Assembly (NCBI GenBank): GCA_002343505.1
Contig: DDQZ01000070.1
Coordinates: 221,039-248,706 of the forward strand
Origin: Verrucomicrobiaceae bacterium UBA2429
Lineage (GTDB): Bacteria > Verrucomicrobiota > Verrucomicrobiia > Verrucomicrobiales > Verrucomicrobiaceae
Length of the DNA stretch: 27,668 nt
Reading direction: 5' to 3'
Shown here one piece after another: positions 7,212-15,235 of the stretch; position 1 is the first letter of the stretch; the number at the start of each line of letters is the position of its first letter. The notes under the pieces are model-generated. The model saw only the letters and a program-made list of their open reading frames with translations, did no database searches and was not told the origin of the DNA. The translations under genes and the position numbers were made by a program.

Positions 7212-9453
7212 TGCGCGCCCTGAGTTCGTCGATCGCGGCGAGGATGCGTTCAGGGGTGGCGGGGGCGTCCAGATCGGGCAGCCCCTTGCCGGGTGCGGCG
7301 GCGGCGACCGCTTGGGTCAGCGCGGAGAAGACCGAGATGGCGAGCATCAGCGGCGGCTCGCCGACAGCCTTGGAGCGGTGGACGGTGGGCTCGGCATTTT
7401 CGCCCCGTTCCCAGATCGCGATGTTCATCCGCTGCGGGCGGTCGTTGGCGGTCGGGATCTTGTAGGTGGAGGGAGCGTGTGTCAGCAGCCGGCCGCGCGC
7501 GTCGTAGACCAACTCTTCCGTCGTCAGCCAGCCCATGCCCTGAATGAAGCCGCCCTCGATCTGCCCCAGGTCGATCGCCGGATTGAGCGAGCGGCCGACG
7601 TCGTGGAGGATATCGACCGCGACGACCTTATGCTCGCCGGTGAGGGTGTCGATCACGACTTCGCTGAGCGCCGCGCCGTAAGCGAAATAGAGGAAGGGCC
7701 GGCCGCGATGACTGGCGCGGTCATAGCCGATGCCCGGCGTCGCGTAGAAGCCGGTCGAGGCCAGCGAGATGCGGGCGAGATGAGCGCGGCGGCAGAGTTC
7801 TTGGAAGGTCCAGTCGGCGGAACCGGGTACGGTCGCGGCGAAATCGTCGAGGCGCCGTTTGATCGTCTCCGCCGCGCGCTGCGCCGCCATGCCATTGAGG
7901 TCGGTGCCCGACGAGGCGGCGGTGGCGGAGGTGTTGGGCACCTTGTCGGTGCGGGTCGACGTGATCTTCACGACATCGATGGGAACGCCGAACACGTCGG
8001 CGACGACCTGCGCGACCTTGATGTTGAGGCCCTGGCCCATCTCGGTGCCGCCATGATTCAGCTGGATCGAACCGTCGGCATAGACCAGCACTAAGGCGCC
8101 GGCCTGGTTGAGATGGGTGGTGGTGAAGCTGATGCCGAATTTGACCGGCGTGAGGGCGAGGCCCTTCTTCAGCACAGTGTGGCTGGCGTTGAACGCGGCG
8201 ATTTCGGCGCGGCGGGCTTCGTAGCCCGCGCGGTTGGCGAGTTCGGCGATGATCTCCGGCGCGACATTGTCGGCGACCTGCATGTGATAGGGGGTGAGGT
8301 CGCGGCCGGGGCCGTAGAGATTGGCTTGGCGCACCACGAGCGGATCGAGTTCGAGCTCGGCGGCGATGGCGTCCATCACCCGCTCGATCGCCATCATCCC
8401 CTGCGGCCCGCCGAAGCCCCGGAAGGCGGTGTTGGAGACGGTGTGCGTCCTGAGGCGATGCGAGACGATCTCGACCGCGGGCAGGAAATAGCAATTGTCG
8501 GCGTGGAACATCGCCCGGTCGTTGATCGCGGGCGACAGATCGGTCGTCGCGCCGCAGCGTGAGGCGAGGGTGAGGCGGATGCCGACGATGCGCCCGTCAC
8601 TGTCGAAGCCGACATCGTAACCGGCGGTGAAATCGTGGCGCTTGCCGGTGAAATTCATGTCATCGTCGCGGTCGGCGCGGAACTTGGCGGGGCGTCCGGT
8701 CTTCGCGGCGACGAGTGCGCAGGCGGCGGCGAAGGGCGCGGCCTGCGTCTCCTTGCCGCCGAACGCGCCGCCCATGCGGCGGACCTCGACGGTCACGTCG
8801 GCGCTGCTAAGGTTCAGCAGAGTGGCGACGAGATGCTGCACCTCGCTCGGATGCTGGGTGGAACTGACGATGTGGAGCTGGCCCTGCTCGCCCGGGAGCG
8901 CGAGTGCGGCCTGACCCTCCAGATAGAAATGTTCCTGCCCGCCAATCTCTACAGCACCGGTCAGGCGATGTGGCGCGGCGGCCAGCGCCGCATCGGCATC
9001 GCCGCGCGCCATGCGTTGGGTGGTTTCGATCTCATCCCCGGCGGCTTGCGCGTCGGCAATGGTGACGCGGACCGGGCGGGGTTCGGCCGACACCTTGCCC
9101 AGCCGCGCGGCGCGGCGAGCGGCGCGGGCGCTGACCGCGGCGACGAGGAAGAGCGGTTGACCGGGATAGAGAATCTCGCCGTCGGCCAGCAGCAGGTCGT
9201 CATGGACGACGGGACCGACATTATTCTCGCCCGGAATGTCGGCGGCGGTGAAGACCGCGACGACGCCCGGCGCGGCGCGGACGGCGTCGAGATCGAGCGA
9301 GCGCAGCGTGGCGTGGCCGTCCGTCGCGTGGCCGAAGGCGAGATGGAGCAGGCCTGGCGGCTCCGGCAGATCGTCGACATAGGCCGCAGCCCCGGCGACG
9401 TGGAGATCGGCGCTATCGTGCGGCAGCGATTGGTGGACGGCGCCTTCAGGCAT
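7204..9453 (-). CDS. xdhB: Xanthine dehydrogenase, molybdopterin-binding large subunit
   Basis: A 749-aa molybdenum hydroxylase large subunit that oxidises hypoxanthine and xanthine to urate with XdhA. (Named as in Rhodobacter; E. coli uses the letters differently.) After the N-terminal HDSADLHVAGAAAYVDD come the Moco-binding segments GGAFGGKETQ, AFRGFGGPQG and GGTEMGQGLN, and the catalytic Glu at about residue 699 in KAVGEPP. The frame is open upstream to 9729, but that part is antisense-like Ser/Arg/Pro-rich sequence lying inside xdhA. The ATG at 9453, overlapping the xdhA stop by 8 bp, gives the usual family N-terminus. Confidence 0.96.
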   Translation of the reverse strand: MPEGAVHQSLPHDSADLHVAGAAAYVDDLPEPPGLLHLAFGHATDGHATLRSLDLDAVRAAPGVVAVFTAADIPGENNVGPVVHDDLLLADGEILYPGQPLFLVAAVSARAARRAARLGKVSAEPRPVRVTIADAQAAGDEIETTQRMARGDADAALAAAPHRLTGAVEIGGQEHFYLEGQAALALPGEQGQLHIVSSTQHPSEVQHLVATLLNLSSADVTVEVRRMGGAFGGKETQAAPFAAACALVAAKTGRPAKFRADRDDDMNFTGKRHDFTAGYDVGFDSDGRIVGIRLTLASRCGATTDLSPAINDRAMFHADNCYFLPAVEIVSHRLRTHTVSNTAFRGFGGPQGMMAIERVMDAIAAELELDPLVVRQANLYGPGRDLTPYHMQVADNVAPEIIAELANRAGYEARRAEIAAFNASHTVLKKGLALTPVKFGISFTTTHLNQAGALVLVYADGSIQLNHGGTEMGQGLNIKVAQVVADVFGVPIDVVKITSTRTDKVPNTSATAASSGTDLNGMAAQRAAETIKRRLDDFAATVPGSADWTFQELCRRAHLARISLASTGFYATPGIGYDRASHRGRPFLYFAYGAALSEVVIDTLTGEHKVVAVDILHDVGRSLNPAIDLGQIEGGFIQGMGWLTTEELVYDARGRLLTHAPSTYKIPTANDRPQRMNIAIWERGENAEPTVHRSKAVGEPPLMLAISVFSALTQAVAAAAPGKGLPDLDAPATPERILAAIDELRARNG

Positions 9454-10843
9454 GGAGCACGCTGACCGGTTCGCTTTGCTCGGCCCAGATGCGGCGGAGG
9501 AGATTGGCGGCGACCTTGCCGCGGTAGTCGGCGGAACCGCGCAGATCGTCGAGCGGGGTGTAGTCGTCGGCAAGCGCCTGTGCCGCAGCCTCGACCGTAT
9601 CCGCGTTCCACGGCTGGCCAATGAGCGCGGCTTCACAAGCCTTGGCGCGGGCGGGGATGCCGGCCATGCCGCCGAAGGCGATCCGCGCCTGCGTGACGGT
9701 GCCGCCTTCGATGCGGAGGGCGAGCGCACCGCAGACGCCGGTGATGTCGCTGTCGAAGCGTTTGGAGAGCTTCACGATACGGATCAGCATGTCCGGCGCC
9801 GGACGGGGAATGCGGACGCTTTCGACGAACTCGCCAGCCGCGCGATCCTGCTTGCCGTAGGCGAGGAAGAAATCCTCGAGCGTGATCGTGCGGCGCTCGC
9901 TGCCCCGGCGGAGCGTCAGTTCGGCGCCGAGCGCGATCAACGCGGGCGGCATGTCGCCGATCGGGGAGCCGTTGGCGATGTTGCCGCCGATCGTACCGGC
10001 ATTGCGCACCTGCACGCCGCCGATCCGCCGGACCAGTTCGCCGAGATCGGGGTGAAGCCGGGTCAGGGCTTCGCGCGCCTCGGAATAGCGGACAGCCGCG
10101 CCAAGGATCAGCGCATCGGGCGCTTCCTCGATCTGCTGCAGGTCGGGAATGTCGCCGATGAAGACGGTCGGGCCGAGGTCGCGAAGCTGTTTGGTGACCC
10201 ACAGGCCGACATCGGTGGCCCCGGCGACGATCCGCGTTTCGGGATTGGTCAGCAGCAAGGCGGCCAGTTCATCCGTGGTCCTCGGATGGCCGTAACCGGG
10301 CTGAAGCGACCTGAGCGCCTCGGCGGCGGAGGTGTCATTCTCGGCGGACACCGGCACCGCCTCGCCCGCCGCGAGGATCGGGCCGTAGCCGGTACAGCGG
10401 CACAGATTGCCCGCGATCACGTCGCCGACCGGCATGCCTTCCGTCCCTGCCGCGCCGATGGTCCGGCCGTAGAGCGACATGACGAAGCCCGGTGTGCAGA
10501 AGCCGCATTGCGAGCCGTGCCGGGCGACCATCTCGCGCTGGACCGGATGATCGCCGCCGAGGCTTTCGACCGTCTTCAGCGCCTTGCCGTCGAGCATCGG
10601 CAGGAAGAGGATGCAGGCATTGACCGCGCGCCACTTCACCCGGTCGCCGGCCAATTCGCCGAGCAGGACGGTGCACGCCCCGCAATCCCCCTCCGCGCAT
10701 CCTTCCTTGGTGCCGGTGCGCCGCAGATCGTAGCGCAGGTAATCGAGCACGCTGCCGGTCGGCTCGACGTCCGCGGCTTCAATCACTTCGCCGTCGAGGA
10801 GGAAGCGGACTCGCCCGCCGGAGCCTTGGCGCAGGAGAGTCAT
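9446..10843 (-). CDS. xdhA: Xanthine dehydrogenase, iron-sulfur/FAD small subunit
   Basis: A 465-aa subunit that passes electrons from the Moco subunit to FAD. An N-terminal plant-type ferredoxin domain has its four Cys at 49, 54, 57 and 77. A second [2Fe-2S] domain has Cys113, 116 (CGFC), 148 and 150 (CRC), so all eight ligands are present. The FAD domain follows from about residue 195, with IVAGATDVG and NAGTIGGNIANGSPIGD, and a CO-dehydrogenase flavoprotein C-terminal domain after that. The ATG overlaps the puuD stop by 4 bp. Confidence 0.96.
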   Translation of the reverse strand: MTLLRQGSGGRVRFLLDGEVIEAADVEPTGSVLDYLRYDLRRTGTKEGCAEGDCGACTVLLGELAGDRVKWRAVNACILFLPMLDGKALKTVESLGGDHPVQREMVARHGSQCGFCTPGFVMSLYGRTIGAAGTEGMPVGDVIAGNLCRCTGYGPILAAGEAVPVSAENDTSAAEALRSLQPGYGHPRTTDELAALLLTNPETRIVAGATDVGLWVTKQLRDLGPTVFIGDIPDLQQIEEAPDALILGAAVRYSEAREALTRLHPDLGELVRRIGGVQVRNAGTIGGNIANGSPIGDMPPALIALGAELTLRRGSERRTITLEDFFLAYGKQDRAAGEFVESVRIPRPAPDMLIRIVKLSKRFDSDITGVCGALALRIEGGTVTQARIAFGGMAGIPARAKACEAALIGQPWNADTVEAAAQALADDYTPLDDLRGSADYRGKVAANLLRRIWAEQSEPVSVLHA

Positions 10844-12003
10844 TGCGGCGCTCCCGCCGCGATCCAGGCGCCGAGCCGCTGCCGTTCTTCCGGCGTCATG
10901 CGGGTGGGATTGCCCATCGGCATCACCTGCGTGTCCACCGACACCGCCTTGATCTGCGGGGCCGCAGCCTTGACCTGCTCATAGCTGCTCAGCGCCACGC
11001 CCTTCGGCGGCGGATTGATATTGTGGCAGCTCGCGCAATGCGTGGCGATGATTGGCTGCACACTCGCATAGGTCAGGCCCTCGGCGGAAGCGGGGGCTGC
11101 GTTGCCGCGTTTCTCCAGCGTCACGTAGGTCACGGTCGCCAGCATCAGCGCGATCGCCAGCAGGGCCGTCGCGCCCCAGCTCTTGCCGCGTCCGCGCAGG
11201 TTGAAGACGTGGCGGACCGCGACGCCGGTCAGGCCGAGCAAGGCCAGCACCAGCCAGGGCCGATCCGCCCCATAGGTCATCGGGTAATGCGGGCTGATCA
11301 TGATGAAGAGCACCGGCAGGGTCATGTAATTGTTGTGCAGCGAGCGCTGCTTGGCCGCCGCGCCGAGCGAGGGATCGGGGGTGCGGCCCGCTATCAGGTC
11401 CGCGACCACCTTCCGCTGGTTCGGGATGATGATGAAGAAGACGTTGGCGACCATCGCCGTGCCGACGATCGCGCCGATATGCATGTAGGCGGCGCGGGCG
11501 CTCAAGAGGCTGTCGAGCAGCATCGCGGCGTAGAGCAGGATGGCGAACCAGAAGATGCCTAGTGCGATGTTGGAGCGGCCTACGGGCGAGCGGCAAAGGC
11601 CATCATAGATCAGCCAGCCCAGCGCCAGCGAGCCGAGGCCGACGGCGATGCCCCAGCCCGCGCCGAGATCGGCCTTGGCGGGATCGAGCAGGAAGCTGTC
11701 CGCGCCGACATAATAGACCAGCACCAGCAGCGAGAAGCCGCTGATCCAGGTGAAATAGGCCTCCCATTTGAACCAGTGCAGATCGTCCGGCATCTTGGCG
11801 GGCGCGACCTGATATTTCTGATTGTGATAAAAGCCGCCGCCGTGGACGGACCAGAGCTCACCCGAGGCATCGCCCTCGCGCGGCTTCTTCAGATGGTTGT
11901 CGAGCCAGACGAAATAGAATGATGAGCCGATCCAGGCGATGCCCGCGGTGATGTGCAGCCAGCGGATCGCGAGATTCAGCCATTCGGTGAGATCGACGCC
12001 CAC
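10840..12003 (-). CDS. puuD: PuuD-type membrane urate hydroxylase with C-terminal cytochrome c
   Basis: A 387-aa integral membrane protein that oxidises urate to 5-hydroxyisourate and passes electrons to its cytochrome c domain instead of making H2O2 as soluble uricase does. An N-terminal urate-oxidase membrane domain, with several hydrophobic segments between about residues 8 and 295, has family His-rich stretches (WLHITAGIAWIGSSFYF, DLHWFKWEAYFTW, SLHNNYMTLP). A single haem-c motif CASCH at 323-327 is followed by Met361 and Met363, candidate axial ligands. The start is GTG, 3 bp after the uraH stop. Neighbours xdhAB before it in the pathway and uraH/uraD after it strongly support the role. 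Confidence 0.95.
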   Translation of the reverse strand: MGVDLTEWLNLAIRWLHITAGIAWIGSSFYFVWLDNHLKKPREGDASGELWSVHGGGFYHNQKYQVAPAKMPDDLHWFKWEAYFTWISGFSLLVLVYYVGADSFLLDPAKADLGAGWGIAVGLGSLALGWLIYDGLCRSPVGRSNIALGIFWFAILLYAAMLLDSLLSARAAYMHIGAIVGTAMVANVFFIIIPNQRKVVADLIAGRTPDPSLGAAAKQRSLHNNYMTLPVLFIMISPHYPMTYGADRPWLVLALLGLTGVAVRHVFNLRGRGKSWGATALLAIALMLATVTYVTLEKRGNAAPASAEGLTYASVQPIIATHCASCHNINPPPKGVALSSYEQVKAAAPQIKAVSVDTQVMPMGNPTRMTPEERQRLGAWIAAGAPQ

Positions 12004-12006
12004 GTC

Positions 12007-12342
12007 TCAGCTGCCCCGGTAGGTGGAATAGCCGTAGGGGGAAACGAGCAGAGGCACGTGATAATGGCCACCGTCGGCATTGATGCCGAAGTCGATGCTG
12101 ACCTCATCGAGGAAGGGCGGATCGGGAAGGTCCACGCCCGCCGCGCGGAAATAAGCGGCCACGGAGAAGGTCAGCGCATAGCGGCCGGGCGCGAGGTCGT
12201 CCGGCGCGAGGCCGGGGCAGCGGCCATCCTCGTTGGTCGTGCCGCGTGCGATTTCTCCGTCGGGGCCGCTCAACGCGACGGCCATTCCGGCGGCGGGCCG
12301 GCCGTGCATCGTGTCGAGGACGTGGGTGGAGAGTGTGCTCAT
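12007..12342 (-). CDS. uraH: 5-hydroxyisourate hydrolase (transthyretin-like)
   Basis: A 111-aa transthyretin-related protein that hydrolyses 5-hydroxyisourate to OHCU. STHVLD with His7 at the N-terminus, GRCPG near 41, HYHVPLLVSP near 93 and the C-terminal YRGS tetrapeptide are the diagnostic family features. No signal peptide is visible, so it is probably cytoplasmic. Its ATG overlaps the uraD stop by 4 bp. Confidence 0.97.
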   Translation of the reverse strand: MSTLSTHVLDTMHGRPAAGMAVALSGPDGEIARGTTNEDGRCPGLAPDDLAPGRYALTFSVAAYFRAAGVDLPDPPFLDEVSIDFGINADGGHYHVPLLVSPYGYSTYRGS

Positions 12343-12779
12343 GCCATCGCCTCCAGCCGCAGGCGGACGATCTTGCCGATCTCGTCCAGCGCCGTCGCGA
12401 TCTCGGTGTTGCGATCATTGCCGAGACGGCGCTCCATCGCGGCGAGGATGCCGGCCTTGTCGGTCAGGCGGACGCAGATGATGAAGGGGAAGTCGAAGCG
12501 GTCACGATAGGCGGCGTTGAGTGTGTGGAAGCGCTCGAACTCCGTGGGCGTGAGGCGGTCGAGGCCGGCGCTGGCCTGCTCGGCGGCGCTGGCTTCGGTA
12601 AGGCTGCCATCGATCGCGGCCTTGCCCGCCAGTTCGGGATGCGCGCGGATCAGGGCGAGTTGCTCGTCCGGCGTGGCGTCGTAGAGAACAGCCATCAAAT
12701 CCGCATGACGGTCGCCGGAAGAGGGGCGGGCGTCGGCGCGTTCCTCCACCCAGGGGGAATGTTCGAACAAGGCGGTCAT
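12339..12779 (-). CDS. uraD: OHCU decarboxylase
   Basis: A 146-aa 2-oxo-4-hydroxy-4-carboxy-5-ureidoimidazoline decarboxylase that makes (S)-allantoin. FEHSPWVEERA at the start, the catalytic His47 in HPELAGKAA, EQASAGL near 66 and FPFIICVR near 97 are family motifs. It is slightly shorter than many relatives (about 160-170 aa), which often have a longer N-terminus. It is coupled to allantoicase upstream and uraH downstream by 4-bp overlaps. Confidence 0.96.
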   Translation of the reverse strand: MTALFEHSPWVEERADARPSSGDRHADLMAVLYDATPDEQLALIRAHPELAGKAAIDGSLTEASAAEQASAGLDRLTPTEFERFHTLNAAYRDRFDFPFIICVRLTDKAGILAAMERRLGNDRNTEIATALDEIGKIVRLRLEAMA

Positions 12780-13765
12780 CGCGCGACACGTCCGATCAGC
12801 CTCAGCCGGCTGACGCCGCCGTCGGGAATGATGTTCAGCCGCACGAAGCGGATCGGGCCGATGTTGGCGAGGCCTTCGGTGAAGGTGTGGACATTGTCCG
12901 CCGAGAGCTTCGTCTCCGGCAGCAGGATTGGCCAGCTTTCCGAGGCTGCCGCGATCTCGTCGGCCGACCCGTTCGCCTCCGCCGCGCCCTGCAGGAAGCA
13001 GCGGTCAGGGTAATTGCCCTTGAAGTGGGCGGTATCGACGATGATCTCGTCGATCAGGCCCGGAGCGCCAAGTTCGAGGATCGCCCAGTCGTGGCCGGCC
13101 TCGCGCCGGCGGCGGGTTTCCCAACCATCCCCCATATTCACGCCGCGGCCGGGCGCGGTGAGATTTTCGATGCGGCCATAGTGTTCGTCATTGGCGATGA
13201 TGCCGCGGCCGCCATGCTCCATCGCCAGCAGATCGAGCCGCTCGTCCGCGCCGACCCGGGACCAATCCTTCACGATCCGGCCCCAGACCCGCAGCCGCGC
13301 CACGCCGCCGTCCGGGAAGATGTGGAGGCGGACGTGAGTGACGGGGTCTTCATGCTCGATCGGCACGTAGATGCGGTCATTGCCGTTCAGCGCGAGGCGC
13401 GGCGTGACTTTCGTCCAGCCCGCATCCTCGCCGGGGACCGCATCGTCGCTGCGGCAGACCTCGACCTCCGCGCCGGGCGGGTAATTGCCGGTGAAATGGC
13501 TGGTGTCGATCTCGAAGCCCGCGACGAGACCCGGCGCGCCGAGGCGGACGATGCACCAATCGTGGCCGGGGATGCGCTTGCGGCGGCTTTCCCAGCCGTC
13601 CATCCACTTGCCATTGTCGTCATATTTGTCGGGGATGAAGACCGCTGGCGCCGGGTCGATCAGCCGCGCCTTGTCGGCGAAGAAATCGTCGGTGGCATAG
13701 ACCACCTCCGCACCGAGCCGGGGCTGGGCGAGATTGACGTAAAGCTGGCGCAGTTGCCCGAACAT
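12776..13765 (-). CDS. alc: Allantoicase
   Basis: A 329-aa enzyme that splits allantoate into ureidoglycolate and urea. It is built of two tandem allantoicase domains: GHDWCIVRLGAPGL and DTSHFTGNYP in the first are repeated as GHDWAILELGAPGL and DTAHFKGNYP in the second; FPDGGVARLRVWGR and IPDGGVSRLRLIGR end the two halves. The ATG at 13765 overlaps the allantoinase stop by one base. An alternative in-frame ATG at 13798 would add 11 residues inside the allantoinase gene and has no better ribosome-binding site. Confidence 0.95.
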   Translation of the reverse strand: MFGQLRQLYVNLAQPRLGAEVVYATDDFFADKARLIDPAPAVFIPDKYDDNGKWMDGWESRRKRIPGHDWCIVRLGAPGLVAGFEIDTSHFTGNYPPGAEVEVCRSDDAVPGEDAGWTKVTPRLALNGNDRIYVPIEHEDPVTHVRLHIFPDGGVARLRVWGRIVKDWSRVGADERLDLLAMEHGGRGIIANDEHYGRIENLTAPGRGVNMGDGWETRRRREAGHDWAILELGAPGLIDEIIVDTAHFKGNYPDRCFLQGAAEANGSADEIAAASESWPILLPETKLSADNVHTFTEGLANIGPIRFVRLNIIPDGGVSRLRLIGRVAR

Positions 13766-14691
13766 CAGGCGGTCACCGCCGGATGGGTGGCGCGCCAATG
13801 GCGGGCAATGTCGATGCGGCGGCAGAACCAGACGTCCTGGTGACCGAGCGCGTATTTGATGAAGCGCTCAAGCCCCGCCATCTTCCCTGGCCGCCCCACG
13901 AGGCGGCAATGCAGGCCCACCGACATCATCTTCGGGCTATCCGCGCCCTCCTCATACAGCACGTCGAACGCATCCTTCAGATATTCGGAGAATTGTTCCC
14001 CGGTGTGCATGTTGGCGCTGGCGAAGCGCATGTCGTTGGTCTCCAGCGAATAAGGGACGATCAGATGGTCCTTCCCGGCGGCCTTCGTCCAGAAGGGCAG
14101 GTCGTCCGAATAATCGTCCGCATCATAGAGGAAGCCGCCTTCCTCCGCCACGAGCCGCCGGGTGTTGGGGCTGGTGCGGCCGGTATACCAGCCGAGCGGG
14201 CGCTCGCCGGTCAGGGCGCGGTGCACCTCGATCGCGCGGGCCATGTCGGCGCGCTCCTGTTCTTCCGGCACATGCTGGTAATTGAGCCAGCGCCAGCCAT
14301 GCGAGGCGATTTCATGCCCGGCCGCGAGCGTCGCGTCGACCACCGCCGGATTGCGCTGCATCGCCAGCGCGACCCCGAACATGGTCAGCGGCAGATCGTA
14401 GCGCGCGAACAGCCGCAGCAGCCGCCACACCCCGGCCCGCGAGCCATACTCGTACATCTGCTCCATGCTCATGTGCCGCGCGCCCTGCACCGGCTGGGCA
14501 TTGGCGATATCGGACAGGAACACTTCGGAGGCCGGATCGCCATCCAGCGTGCAGGCCTCGGCGCCTTCCTCGTAATTCAGCACGCATTGCACCGCGATCC
14601 GCGCCCCGCCCGGCCAGGCGGCATGCGGCGGCGTCGCGCCGTAGCCGATCAGATCGCGCGGATAATGTTGTTCGTCCAATCGCACCCCCAA
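13765..14691 (-). CDS. puuE: PuuE-type allantoinase (polysaccharide-deacetylase fold)
   Basis: A 308-aa member of the NodB/polysaccharide-deacetylase-fold allantoinases, which hydrolyse allantoin to allantoate without the metal-dependent amidohydrolase fold of classical AllB. The signature YPRDLIGYG near residue 10, NYEEGAE near 40, HEIASHGWRW near 125 and YTGRTSPNTRRL near 167 are diagnostic. It is the first gene of the purine operon. The start is uncertain: TTG at 14691 and GTG at 14685 are both possible, neither with a good Shine-Dalgarno. Only 49 bp separate it from divergent allA, so promoters must be compact. Confidence 0.94.
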   Translation of the reverse strand: MGVRLDEQHYPRDLIGYGATPPHAAWPGGARIAVQCVLNYEEGAEACTLDGDPASEVFLSDIANAQPVQGARHMSMEQMYEYGSRAGVWRLLRLFARYDLPLTMFGVALAMQRNPAVVDATLAAGHEIASHGWRWLNYQHVPEEQERADMARAIEVHRALTGERPLGWYTGRTSPNTRRLVAEEGGFLYDADDYSDDLPFWTKAAGKDHLIVPYSLETNDMRFASANMHTGEQFSEYLKDAFDVLYEEGADSPKMMSVGLHCRLVGRPGKMAGLERFIKYALGHQDVWFCRRIDIARHWRATHPAVTA

Positions 14692-14740
14692 TCAATCATG
14701 CTAGGATGTGCCGTGCCGCCGGGCAAGCGAAGGAGAGACG

Positions 14741-15235
14741 ATGCGCGAGATGGTGCCGGAACCGCTGACCGCCGAGGCGTTCGCGCCGTTCGGCCGCGTG
14801 ATCGAGGCGAGCGACGCGGCGATGAAGATCGACATCAACCAGGGCCACGCCGTCCGCTACGACGCGCTGGCGGAGGTCGATGTGGCGGACGAAGGCGGCG
14901 TCCCGGTGATCAGCATCTTCCGCGCCCAGCCGCTGGCCGAACTGGTGCTGAAGACCTTCGAGCGCCACCCGCTGGGGAGCCAGAGCTTCGTGCCCCTGAG
15001 CGGCCGGCCATACCTGGTCGCGGTCGCGCCGCCGGGGGAGTTCGATGCGAGCGCGGTGCGGGTGTTCCGCGCTGAAGGCGGGCAGGGGGTCCATTACGGC
15101 AAGGGGACGTGGCACCATTTCCTGCTGGTGCTGGAGGCGGATACGGACTTTCTCGTCGTGGACAGGGCTGGGTCAGGAGAGAATTGTGAGGAGGTAAGCA
15201 TGCCCGCTATCGAGTACATTCGGGCGGTACGCTGA
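14741..15235 (+). CDS. allA: Ureidoglycolate lyase
   Basis: A 164-aa cupin-fold ureidoglycolate lyase that releases urea and glyoxylate, the last step of allantoin breakdown. AFAPFGRVIEA at about 12, SFVPLSGRPYLV near 85 and the HYGKGTWHH metal/active-site segment near 125 are family features. The ATG at 14741 is chosen because AAGGAGAG ends 3 nt before it. The C-terminal FLVVDR...ENCEE ending is normal. The stop codon TGA is followed at once, in the same frame, by the GTG of the PIN-like ORF. A strong GGAGGT with ATG at 15200 lies within its last 12 codons. Confidence 0.95.
   Translation: MREMVPEPLTAEAFAPFGRVIEASDAAMKIDINQGHAVRYDALAEVDVADEGGVPVISIFRAQPLAELVLKTFERHPLGSQSFVPLSGRPYLVAVAPPGEFDASAVRVFRAEGGQGVHYGKGTWHHFLLVLEADTDFLVVDRAGSGENCEEVSMPAIEYIRAVR

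Noticed and set aside
9454..9729. Upstream in-frame extension of xdhB inside xdhA
   Set aside because: Encodes Ser/Arg/Pro-rich sequence unlike any Moco subunit; ATG at 9453 gives the normal N-terminus.
9452..10984. Open frame (510 codons) opposite xdhA
   Set aside because: Antisense shadow of a well-supported gene with all eight Cys ligands; no motif in the antisense product.
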